Shown piece by piece: positions 15,338 to 20,522 of a DNA stretch of 20,522 nucleotides; position 1 is the stretch's first letter; each line of letters opens with the position of its first letter. The DNA comes from JACZQZ01 sp046756945 (GTDB taxonomy: Bacteria > Pseudomonadota > Alphaproteobacteria > Rhodospirillales > 2-02-FULL-58-16): NCBI GenBank assembly GCA_046756945.1, contig JBHHXI010000041.1:1-20522 (forward strand), read 5' to 3'. The position numbers were made by a program, and so were the translations under genes. A model generated the notes under the pieces. The model searched no databases. It was not told the origin of the DNA and saw nothing but the letters and a program-made list of their open reading frames with translations.

Positions 15338-15608
15338 GTGAAAGCGAAATACCGCAAGACTCTCAAACAAGACTCTCAAAGCCGTCTTCTCCCGCCCCAT
15401 CAGCGCCAATATCAGGTGGCGGGAGATCGAAGGTTTGTTTCAGGCGCTGGGCGCGGAGATAGAGGGGCGGGAAGGGTCGCGGGTTGCCGTGATTTTTCCG
15501 AACCAGCCGCCCGGCGTATTCCACAGACCCCATCCTAGCCCCAATGCCGACAAGGGGGCCGTAGCCGCGGTGCGCGATTGGCTTGAAAACATGGGCATAA
15601 AACCTTGA
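15338..15608 (+). pseudogene. hicA: HicA-family mRNA interferase toxin, frameshifted by a 13-bp duplication
   Basis: HicA toxins are small double-stranded-RNA-binding-fold ribonucleases that cleave mRNA. The reading frame begins GTG-AAA-GCG (VKAKYRKTL), matching the family N-terminus, then loses frame. From 15381 a second frame gives AVFSRPISANIRWREIEGLF, EGREGSRVAVIF and VFHRPHPSPNADKGAVAAVR, ending at TGA 15606-15608: a complete HicA body. The cause is visible: the 13-base unit CAAGACTCTCAAA occurs twice in exact tandem, at 15355-15367 and 15368-15380. Removing one copy restores an intact toxin of about 85 residues. The catalytic body lacks its own early start codon, so the toxin should not be made as it stands. 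An assembly error is the main alternative. hicB follows after 11 bases. Confidence 0.85.
15355..15380 (+). repeat. exact 13-bp tandem duplication inside hicA
   Basis: Two perfect copies of CAAGACTCTCAAA abut at 15355-15367 and 15368-15380. Thirteen is not a multiple of three, so the extra copy shifts the hicA frame. The flanking bases (G15354 against A15367) do not extend the repeat. Such a repeat can contract by replication slippage, which would restore the toxin. Confidence 0.95.
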
Positions 15609-15619
15609 AGGAGCGGAAT

Positions 15620-15967
15620 ATGACGACCATGCGCTTTGGCCAGTACATTGCCAAGATCGAATACGACCCCGACATCGACCATTTCTGCGGCCGCGTTGTC
15701 AACCTGTCCTCGCCGGTGACCTTCCAGGGCAGGACGCCCGCCGAGCTTCGCCGGGAGTTCAACGCCTCGATCAAGACCTATATGGACATTTGCCGGGAAC
15801 GGGGCATCGAGCCAGAGAAACCTTACTCCGGCAAATTCAATGTCCGCATCAGCCCGGAGACCCACCGCAAAGCCGCCTTGGCCGCATCGTTGCGCGGCAC
15901 CAGCCTCAACACCTTTGTGGACGAAGTCATCTCCAAGGAAACGGCAACCGTCTTGAAGGAAAACTAA
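15620..15967 (+). CDS. hicB: HicB-family antitoxin
   Basis: A 115-residue antitoxin that neutralises HicA and usually represses the hicAB promoter. The N-terminal half (FGQYIAKIEYDPDIDHFCGRV, then VTFQGRTPAELRREFNASIKTYMDIC) is the partial RNase H-like HicB fold. The C-terminal part (GKFNVRISPETHRKAALAASLRGTSLNTFVDEVI) is a ribbon-helix-helix DNA-binding domain of the Arc/HicB type. The start is the ATG at 15620, with AAGGAG at 15608-15613 six bases before it; this site overlaps the hicA stop, so the two are translationally close. It is intact while its toxin partner is broken. Base composition is lower in GC than the surroundings. Confidence 0.93.
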   Translation: MTTMRFGQYIAKIEYDPDIDHFCGRVVNLSSPVTFQGRTPAELRREFNASIKTYMDICRERGIEPEKPYSGKFNVRISPETHRKAALAASLRGTSLNTFVDEVISKETATVLKEN

Positions 15968-15969
15968 TC

Positions 15970-15989
15970 GGGCCTCCACTCACAGGCCC
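15970..15989 (+). terminator. possible hairpin terminator after hicB
   Basis: GGGCCT (15970-15975) and AGGCCC (15984-15989) form a six-base stem with an eight-base loop directly behind the hicB stop. There is no T-run, so termination is uncertain. Confidence 0.3.
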
Positions 15990-16055
15990 CGCGGTCGCAG
16001 CCCGACCGATGGGGTGTTTCTTCCCTGCGGCAGGCCCCGGAAGGACGGCCCGGCC

Positions 16056-16598
16056 TCACCCGGCGGGCAGGGTCCGGTCGCCGTCGCCGAGGGGACGCTG
16101 CATGATCACGGAATCGACCCAGCGGCCGAACTTGAAGCCGACGGAGGTCAACGCGCCCATGGTCTGGAAGCCGAGCTGGGCGTGCAGGTTGATCGAGGCC
16201 TGGTTCGCGGAATCGCCGATGATGGCGACCATCTGGCGGTATCCGAGCGCCGTGCAGCGTTCGATCAGGTCCCCGAGCAAAAGCCGCCCCAATCCCAGCC
16301 GCGAGGCGTCGGACGCCACGTAGACCGAATTCTCCAGGCTGTAGCGGTAGGCCGGCCGGTAACGGTAGGGCCCGGCGTAGGCGAAGCCCAACACCTTACC
16401 CTCGCATTCGGCCACCCGGTAGGGCAGCCCCAATTCCACGACGGCGGCCCGGCGCCGGGCCATCTCGGCCACGTCCGGCGGCACCTCTTCGAAGCTGGCC
16501 AGTCCCTTGAGCACGTGCTCGGCGTAGATGGCCTGGACGGCGGCCATGTCCCCGTCGGCGGCGTCCCTGACGAGGGCCTTCCGGACCCTCGGCTTCAT
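16056..16598 (-). CDS. GNAT family N-acetyltransferase (phosphinothricin-acetyltransferase-like)
   Basis: This 180-residue acetyl-CoA-dependent N-acetyltransferase resembles the phosphinothricin/methionine-sulfone acetyltransferase subgroup (Pat/MddA-like). Seen: VRDAADGDMAAVQAIYAEHV at the N-terminus, LASFEEVPPD, RVAECEGKVLGFAYAGPYRYRPAYRYSLENSVYV in the core, LGLGRLLLGDLIERC (acetyl-CoA pyrophosphate loop) and SINLHAQLGFQTMG. Members acetylate phosphinothricin or related amino acids; the natural substrate here is unknown. The ATG at 16598 overlaps the stop of the N-formylglutamate amidohydrolase gene as ATGA, so translation is probably coupled. That pairing suggests both act on amino-acid derivatives (inference). 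Confidence 0.87.
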   Translation of the reverse strand: MKPRVRKALVRDAADGDMAAVQAIYAEHVLKGLASFEEVPPDVAEMARRRAAVVELGLPYRVAECEGKVLGFAYAGPYRYRPAYRYSLENSVYVASDASRLGLGRLLLGDLIERCTALGYRQMVAIIGDSANQASINLHAQLGFQTMGALTSVGFKFGRWVDSVIMQRPLGDGDRTLPAG

Positions 16599-17542
16599 GC
16601 CGCGGCGAGGATCTTGGGATCGACGCGGACCATGGCCTTGATCAGGCGTGTGATGCGCCGGGCCAGGGACGGCAGGCCGGCGCCGCGCGCCACGGCCGCC
16701 TCGTCCATGTAGCGGGCGCGGTTGATTTCGATCTGCAGCACGTGCACGCCGTCCCTGGGCGCGCCGTAATGGCGCGTCGTGAAGCCGCCGGCATAGGGGT
16801 CGTTGCGGGTCACCGCGAAGCGCATGGCCTTGAGTTCCCGCTCCACCATGTCGGTGACGACGGGGGCGCACGCCGTGCCGTGGCAGTCGCCAAGCACCAT
16901 GTCGACGCGGCTATGGCCGGGGTCCGCGTCCAGGGGTCCGCCGACCGAGGGCATGGAGTGACAGTCGATCAACAGGCAGCCGCCGAAGCGCCGCCGGGTC
17001 GCCGCCAGCAGGCCGCGCAGGGTCTCGTGATAGGGCACATAGCAGGCCTCGATGCGCCGTCTCGCGTCCTGGAAGCGCAGGGTCGTGCGGTAGATCTCCT
17101 CGCCGCTGGTGACCACCTTGGCGATGGTGCCGAGCCCGGCGGCGACCCGGACCGACCTGGTGTTGACATAGTCGGGCAGGGCGTCGGCGAACATCGCCGG
17201 GTCCAGCTCGAAGGCCTCGCGGTTGGGATCGACATAGGCCCTGGCGAAATGGGCGCGCAACAACGGCGCCCCGTGGTCCGGCGCGGCGGCGAAGATTTCG
17301 TCGACGAAGGCGTCCTCGGACCGCCTCAGGCGCACGGGATCGAGGCGGGACGCCGCGATGAAGTCCGGCGGATAGACCCGGCCGCTATGGGGCGAGGAAA
17401 ATACCACGGGCACGGTCTGATCGGCCGGCGCCTGGACCTCGCAGGGTTGCCACGGCGCCGCAGCCTGGCGATCACCGTCGCGGACCCTGTGGGCGGTGTC
17501 GGGCAAAATGTCGTCTTTGGGGGGAGCCACGGCAATCTCCAA
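16595..17542 (-). CDS. N-formylglutamate amidohydrolase family protein
   Basis: A 315-residue protein of the N-formylglutamate amidohydrolase (FGase) family, metallohydrolases that release formate from N-formyl-L-glutamate in one form of histidine breakdown; other members act on related acyl-amino acids. Seen: VVFSSPHSGRVYPPDF near residues 46-61, SEDAFVDEIF, ARAYVDPNREAFELDP, CLLIDCHSMPS near the middle, LGDCHGTACAP and VLQIEINRARYMDE near the C-terminus, all family motifs with likely metal-binding histidines and acidic residues. No other hut genes are near, so a dedicated histidine pathway is not supported here. It is the first gene of a two-gene minus-strand unit with the acetyltransferase. 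The 196-base gap upstream, before the tRNA, must hold its promoter. Confidence 0.9.
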   Translation of the reverse strand: MEIAVAPPKDDILPDTAHRVRDGDRQAAAPWQPCEVQAPADQTVPVVFSSPHSGRVYPPDFIAASRLDPVRLRRSEDAFVDEIFAAAPDHGAPLLRAHFARAYVDPNREAFELDPAMFADALPDYVNTRSVRVAAGLGTIAKVVTSGEEIYRTTLRFQDARRRIEACYVPYHETLRGLLAATRRRFGGCLLIDCHSMPSVGGPLDADPGHSRVDMVLGDCHGTACAPVVTDMVERELKAMRFAVTRNDPYAGGFTTRHYGAPRDGVHVLQIEINRARYMDEAAVARGAGLPSLARRITRLIKAMVRVDPKILAAA

Positions 17543-17647
17543 ACGCGTCGTGCCCGCGCCAGCCGGCGGGCGCGGACGGTCGAAAGCGGCGCACCCTTTC
17601 TGTTAGCGTTCCCCGGCGCGTGGCGCAACGCTTAACTGCACTTCGTG

Positions 17648-17661
17648 CCCCCGAACGGGGG
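17648..17661. repeat. short GC hairpin between the amidohydrolase gene and tRNA-Val
   Basis: CCCCCGAACGGGGG can fold as a five- or six-pair stem with a tiny loop. It lies in the 196-base gap between the divergent amidohydrolase gene and the tRNA gene. No T-run follows, so it is unlikely to be a terminator. The rest of this gap shows nothing I can support. Confidence 0.3.
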
Positions 17662-17738
17662 TCTGAGGCGAGGGTTGCCAAGGCCGGCGGGCGGGATTAC
17701 AAAGCGACGCTTCCGGTCCCGATCGGCCGGCCACGTGA

Positions 17739-17813
17739 GGGCGCGTAGCTCAGCGGGAGAGCACTGCGTTGACATCGCAGGGGTCGCTGGTTCAATCCCA
17801 GCCGCGCCCACCA
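17739..17813 (+). tRNA. tRNA-Val(GAC)
   Basis: A complete 75-base tRNA with encoded CCA. The acceptor arms GGGCGCG (17739-17745) and CGCGCCC (17803-17809) pair fully. The D-arm is GCTCAGCGGGAGAGC. The anticodon stem CTGCG/CGCAG encloses the loop TTGACAT, giving anticodon GAC at 17771-17773, which reads valine codons GUC and GUU. The T-arm GCTGG-TTCAATC-CCAGC is canonical. It is not followed by other tRNAs; the respiratory gene cluster starts about 160 bases downstream. Confidence 0.97.
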
Positions 17814-17851
17814 TTTTCGGGCCCTCCGTCCGCAGGAAAAGCACGGGAGGA

Positions 17852-17865
17852 TTGACCTGAATCAA
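17852..17865 (+). promoter_or_regulatory. FNR/FixK-type binding site
   Basis: TTGACCTGAATCAA matches the FNR/Anr/FixK consensus TTGAT-N4-ATCAA at nine of ten positions. Its centre is about 40 bases before the transcription start predicted from the -10 at 17886-17891, which is the class II activator position. It therefore probably drives the downstream cytochrome-molybdoenzyme operon under low oxygen. CRP/FNR-family relatives such as Dnr or NnrR recognise similar boxes and cannot be excluded. Confidence 0.75.
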
Positions 17866-17885
17866 TTCACGCCGGATGGCCTACG

Positions 17886-17891
17886 TATAGT
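17886..17891 (+). promoter_or_regulatory. -10 element of the respiratory operon
   Basis: TATAGT matches the sigma-70 -10 consensus at five of six positions and would set the transcript start near 17898. There is no matching -35 hexamer, as expected when an FNR-class activator occupies that region. Confidence 0.6.
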
Positions 17892-17892
17892 C

Positions 17893-17937
17893 TCCGTCAC
17901 CGGACCCTGCGGAGCATCGAACGTACCCGGTGACGGA
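17893..17937. repeat. 11-bp perfect inverted repeat over the predicted start site
   Basis: TCCGTCACCGG (17893-17903) and CCGGTGACGGA (17927-17937) are exact reverse complements separated by 23 bases. The left arm overlaps the predicted transcription start, so a DNA operator for a second regulator is as likely as an mRNA hairpin. The half-site centres are 34 bases apart, about three helical turns. Confidence 0.6.
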
Positions 17938-17976
17938 CGAGCCCGATAAAGGCCGCCGACAGGATTGCAGGTGTGG

Positions 17977-18663
17977 ATGAGGCAGGCGTGGACGAGGCGG
18001 GCGTCGGGGGTATGGGAAACTCTGCTCAAGGCCGTTTACAAGCATCCCGTGGCGGGGCTGTCCGCCGTGTTTCTGGCGGGCGCCATATTCTGGGGCGGGT
18101 TCAACTGGAGCCTGGAACTGACCAACACGGAGTCGTTCTGCATCTCGTGCCACGTGATGGAAGCGTATGTCTACAAGGAATACACGAAAAGCATCCACTA
18201 CGCCAACCGCACGGGGGTCCGCGCGTCGTGTCCCGATTGTCATGTCCCCAGGGAATGGGTCTACAAGGTCGTGCGCAAAGTGCGCGCCACCAACGAGCTC
18301 TTCCACTGGCTGACGGGATCGATCAATTCCCCGGAGAAGTTCGAAGCCAAGCGGCCCGAGCTGGCGCGCCACGTGTGGGCGAGCATGGAGGCAACCGATT
18401 CGCGCGAGTGCCGCAACTGCCACGGCATCGGCGCCATGACCCGTCCGGCGCAGACGGTGAACGCCCGCATATTTCACGTCCTGGCGGAACAGTGGGACAA
18501 GACCTGTATCGATTGCCACAAGGGGATATCCCACACCTTGCCGCGCGGCTTCGACAAGAACGCGATGATGGACGCGCTGCACGACCGCATGGAGAAGGAA
18601 AAAATTGACTGCCGGCAATGCCATGAGGGCATCGCGGGGCCGCCCCCCGGCGAGGGTTGGTAG
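17977..18663 (+). CDS. NapC/NirT-family multihaem c-type cytochrome (five CxxCH)
   Basis: This membrane-anchored periplasmic cytochrome is likely to oxidise quinol and pass electrons to periplasmic partners, as NapC, NirT, NrfH and CymA do. One N-terminal membrane segment lies at about residues 24-42. Five CxxCH haem sites follow: C55-H59, C85-H89, C145-H149, C177-H181 and C212-H216. The first four fit the tetrahaem NapC core. The fifth, CRQCH, sits 13 residues from the C-terminus in a short extension, whereas pentahaem TorC/DorC relatives carry a much longer one. ATG 17977 is used; GTG 17971, with AGGA six bases before it, and TTG 17965 are in-frame alternatives. First gene of the FNR-box operon; the dihaem cytochrome gene follows after 63 bases. 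Confidence 0.9.
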   Translation: MRQAWTRRASGVWETLLKAVYKHPVAGLSAVFLAGAIFWGGFNWSLELTNTESFCISCHVMEAYVYKEYTKSIHYANRTGVRASCPDCHVPREWVYKVVRKVRATNELFHWLTGSINSPEKFEAKRPELARHVWASMEATDSRECRNCHGIGAMTRPAQTVNARIFHVLAEQWDKTCIDCHKGISHTLPRGFDKNAMMDALHDRMEKEKIDCRQCHEGIAGPPPGEGW

Positions 18664-18726
18664 GGCGGAGGCCCCCGGCGGCGGCATGGATTCGGAGGAC
18701 CAATCGATGATGATGGAGAGAGCACC

Positions 18727-19383
18727 ATGGGCGCTCACAGGTATATAGTTCGCGGACTGGCGGGTTTGCTGTTGCTGGCGTTCGGACATCCGGGCCACGC
18801 CGAATCGGTTTCCCCGTCGATGATCAAAAAGGGCGAGGCGCTGTTCAACGAGAACTGCGTCGTCTGCCACCAGGCCGACGCCATCGGCAAGCCCGGCGTG
18901 GCGCCGTCGCTGACCAATCCGGAGTTGCTCAGCATTTCTTCCGACAAGTTCTTCATGAGCACCATCCGCGATGGGCGCGAAGACACCGGCATGGCGCCGT
19001 TCTCCCATCTGGGCCGGAAGAACGTCCGGGCCATCGTCGCCTACCTGCGCTCCCATGCCAAGGCACCGAACCGGGCCCGGGAAGTGGACTCCCAGCCCGA
19101 CGCCCACGGCGACCCCCGCCTCGGCAAACAATGGTATGACAATATCTGCTCCACCTGCCATGGCGTCAGCGGCGACGGCTATGAGGCGGGCGGCACGGGC
19201 ACCGCCATCGGCCTGCCGGGCTTCCTGGACAAGGTTTCCGACGGCTTCATCCGCGAAACCATCAAGAAGGGCCGCTCCAACACCCGCATGCTTGCCTTCA
19301 AGGGGGCGGCCGGGCTGGCCAATCTTTCCGACCAGGAAATCGATGACGTGATCGTTTATCTGCGCAGCCTTGCGCATAGATAA
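18727..19383 (+). CDS. dihaem c-type cytochrome (cytochrome c4-like arrangement)
   Basis: A 218-residue exported electron carrier made of two class I cytochrome c domains. A signal peptide (GLAGLLLLAFGHPGHA, cleavage near residue 25) directs it to the periplasm. Haem 1: CVVCH (C44, C47, H48), with M89 in DTGMAPF as the likely axial ligand. Haem 2: CSTCH (C141, C144, H145), with M188 in NTRMLAF as the likely ligand. Each domain ends in a YLRS helix. It could shuttle electrons from the multihaem membrane cytochrome to the molybdoenzyme encoded next, the job NapB performs in nitrate reductase systems, although it does not look like NapB. GGAGAG at 18715-18720 lies six bases before the ATG. The molybdoenzyme gene begins 15 bases after its stop. 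Confidence 0.92.
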   Translation: MGAHRYIVRGLAGLLLLAFGHPGHAESVSPSMIKKGEALFNENCVVCHQADAIGKPGVAPSLTNPELLSISSDKFFMSTIRDGREDTGMAPFSHLGRKNVRAIVAYLRSHAKAPNRAREVDSQPDAHGDPRLGKQWYDNICSTCHGVSGDGYEAGGTGTAIGLPGFLDKVSDGFIRETIKKGRSNTRMLAFKGAAGLANLSDQEIDDVIVYLRSLAHR

Positions 19384-19398
19384 GAAGAGGTTACCCCC

Positions 19399-20522
19399 AT
19401 GAAACGAATCAAGAGCAAGCTGTCGCGGCGGGATTTCATGAAGACCGGCGCCTTTGTCTCCGCCTCCGCCGCGGGGGCCGGGCTGATGGTCGGCGCCAAC
19501 CCCGAGCTGGAAATCGCTTCCGCCGAGGCCGCCGAAACCGAGGAAGGACGCACCAACGCCATCGCGCAATGTCCCTATTGCGGGGTCGGCTGCGGCACCA
19601 TCATCCAGGTGGAGAACGGCAAGATCGTCTCCATGCGGCCCGACAAGGACCATCCGACAAATTACGGCCTCCAATGCATCAAGGGCCTGACCGCCGCCGA
19701 GCCCATGTATGTGGACCGGATGGAGGGCGATTCCTACGTGCGCAAGGACGTCTGGAAGGAATGGAACAAGCCCGGCCACGGCGATCTGGATTTTGTCAGC
19801 AGGACGAAAGGCTCGTTCGACGAGGAACATTTCGTTCGGGTGCCCTATGAGAAGGCCTCCGAACTGGTCGACCACAAGATCGCCCATTTTGCCAGGAAAT
19901 ACGGCGGCAACTCCATCGGCCTCTACGGGTCCGGCCAGCTCACCATGGAGGGGCAGTATCTTGAAAACCTCTTCATGAAGGGCGTCCTCGGCTCCAACAC
20001 GATCGAGGCCAATGCCCGCATGTGCATGACCTCGGCGGTCACCGGCTATTTCGCCACATTGGGCTCGGATACGCCGCCGCTCGCCTACGAGGACATCGAA
20101 CTGTCCGACATGATCATGCATTTCGGGCACAATGCCCGCGAAGCGCACCCGATCATTTTCTGGCGCGCCGCCGATCACAAGAAGAAGAAGGACATCCCGA
20201 CGGTGGTCGTCGACCCGCGCCGTACGGGAACGGTGATGGGCTACGAGGATATCAATCCCAAGAACACCGTCCACGTCCCGATCCTGAACGGCGACATCAG
20301 CTTCCTCAACGCCATCGCCCATGTCCTCTTGAAGGAGCACGATGACGTGATCGACTGGGAGTTCCTCAAGGAACACACCACCGGCTGGAAGAAATACGTC
20401 GACGGCGTGCTCAAGGGGTACAGCCCGGAACAGGTGCAGGACCGCATGGGCGGACCCAATCACGACGTCTCGCCCGCACTCATCCGCAGGATCGCCGGCA
20501 TGTTCGCCGACGCCACCCGCAA
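19399..20522 (+). CDS. NapA/Nas-like molybdopterin oxidoreductase, Tat-exported (partial, cut by window end)
   Basis: The first 374 residues of a DMSO-reductase-superfamily catalytic subunit; the gene runs past the window edge. A twin-arginine signal (SRRDFMK at residues 9-15, then an alanine-rich hydrophobic run) sends it folded to the periplasm. The [4Fe-4S] site is C58, C61, C65 and C93. C209 in NARMCMTSAV is the likely molybdenum ligand. The sequence around C209 matches the NapA/Nas nitrate reductase pattern (CMAS, CMSS); formate dehydrogenases have His after the Cys/Sec, which is absent here. About 28 extra residues precede the Mo cysteine compared with E. coli NapA (Cys181). VVVDPRRTGT is the usual molybdopterin-dinucleotide segment. 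The natural substrate is not proven; nitrate or another oxyanion is plausible. AAGAAGAGG lies before the ATG. Confidence 0.88.
   Translation, partial: MKRIKSKLSRRDFMKTGAFVSASAAGAGLMVGANPELEIASAEAAETEEGRTNAIAQCPYCGVGCGTIIQVENGKIVSMRPDKDHPTNYGLQCIKGLTAAEPMYVDRMEGDSYVRKDVWKEWNKPGHGDLDFVSRTKGSFDEEHFVRVPYEKASELVDHKIAHFARKYGGNSIGLYGSGQLTMEGQYLENLFMKGVLGSNTIEANARMCMTSAVTGYFATLGSDTPPLAYEDIELSDMIMHFGHNAREAHPIIFWRAADHKKKKDIPTVVVDPRRTGTVMGYEDINPKNTVHVPILNGDISFLNAIAHVLLKEHDDVIDWEFLKEHTTGWKKYVDGVLKGYSPEQVQDRMGGPNHDVSPALIRRIAGMFADATR

Noticed and set aside
15338..15538. The 66-codon frame starting at 15338 as a new small protein
   Set aside because: Only its first ten residues are meaningful (the HicA N-terminus); the rest is the out-of-frame result of the 13-bp duplication.
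17675..17702. TTGCCA...TTACAA as a tRNA-Val promoter
   Set aside because: The -10 candidate matches only two of six consensus positions, too weak to annotate.
17632..17865. A 77-codon minus-strand open frame containing GAAGIEPATP
   Set aside because: It lies antisense to tRNA-Val(GAC). This peptide is a well-known artefact of translating the reverse strand of tRNA genes.
18707..18748. Short frame starting at three tandem ATGs before the dihaem cytochrome
   Set aside because: It encodes only about 13 residues out of frame with the cytochrome. GGAGAG inside it is better read as the ribosome binding site for the ATG at 18727.
17881..20463. An 860-codon minus-strand open frame across the respiratory cluster
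   Set aside because: It is fully antisense to three genes with clear haem, FeS and Tat motifs and has no recognisable domain. Long antisense frames are expected in GC-rich DNA.
19399..20522. Formate dehydrogenase label for the molybdoenzyme
   Set aside because: The residue after the Mo-ligand cysteine is methionine (MCMTS) and not the histidine conserved in formate dehydrogenases. The NapA/Nas pattern fits better.

Overview
This 20.5 kb window is high-GC chromosomal DNA from a bacterium, most likely an alphaproteobacterium of the Rhodospirillales type. That placement is inferred from gene content and style: a plant/alphaproteobacterial-type glutamate-cysteine ligase next to ubiA, CaiB/MaoC/acyl-CoA dehydrogenase clusters, a Tat-exported molybdoenzyme, and an FNR-type operator. 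Genes are densely packed on both strands and no intergenic gap exceeds about 260 bp. I see no insertion sequence, phage gene, CRISPR array or rRNA.

Layout, left to right: (1) an isocitrate lyase/PEP mutase superfamily enzyme (116-946, +); (2) gshA (996-2363, -), divergent from ubiA (2576-3496, +); (3) a GlcG/HbpS-like protein (+) converging on a SAM methyltransferase (-); (4) an acyl-CoA metabolism block at 4874-8921 (+): acyl-CoA dehydrogenase, mesaconyl-CoA-hydratase-like protein, YdcF-like protein and class III CoA-transferase; (5) an unassigned cupin protein (8960-9844, +), whose stop codon overlaps tail-to-tail with that of the next operon; (6) a minus-strand carbohydrate operon GH15-otsA-glk (14001 down to 9841); (7) a secreted lytic-transglycosylase-like protein (-); (8) a hicAB toxin-antitoxin locus (15301-15967, +) whose toxin gene is broken by an exact 13-bp tandem duplication; (9) a translationally coupled pair of N-formylglutamate amidohydrolase and GNAT acetyltransferase (-); (10) tRNA-Val(GAC); (11) a respiratory cluster running off the right edge: a NapC/NirT-family cytochrome with five haem sites, a dihaem c-type cytochrome and a Tat-exported NapA/Nas-like molybdopterin oxidoreductase.

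How the genes fit together. The respiratory cluster reads as an electron path from the quinol pool, through the membrane-anchored multihaem cytochrome and the periplasmic dihaem cytochrome, to a periplasmic molybdoenzyme. A near-perfect FNR/FixK box lies about 40 bp before the predicted transcription start, which points to low-oxygen induction. The GH15-otsA-glk operon could join trehalose-6-phosphate synthesis, alpha-glucoside or trehalose hydrolysis and glucose re-phosphorylation, but no otsB phosphatase is present here. The acyl-CoA block has the parts of a short dicarboxyl- or branched-acyl-CoA pathway.

The observations most worth following are the duplication-inactivated hicA, the FNR-controlled molybdoenzyme cluster (close to NapA by its motifs but lacking visible napD and napB and carrying extra sequence before the Mo-binding cysteine), and the orphan cupin gene. 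The first gene, the cupin gene and hicAB look visibly less GC-rich than their neighbours, which would fit horizontal acquisition; this was judged by eye and not computed.
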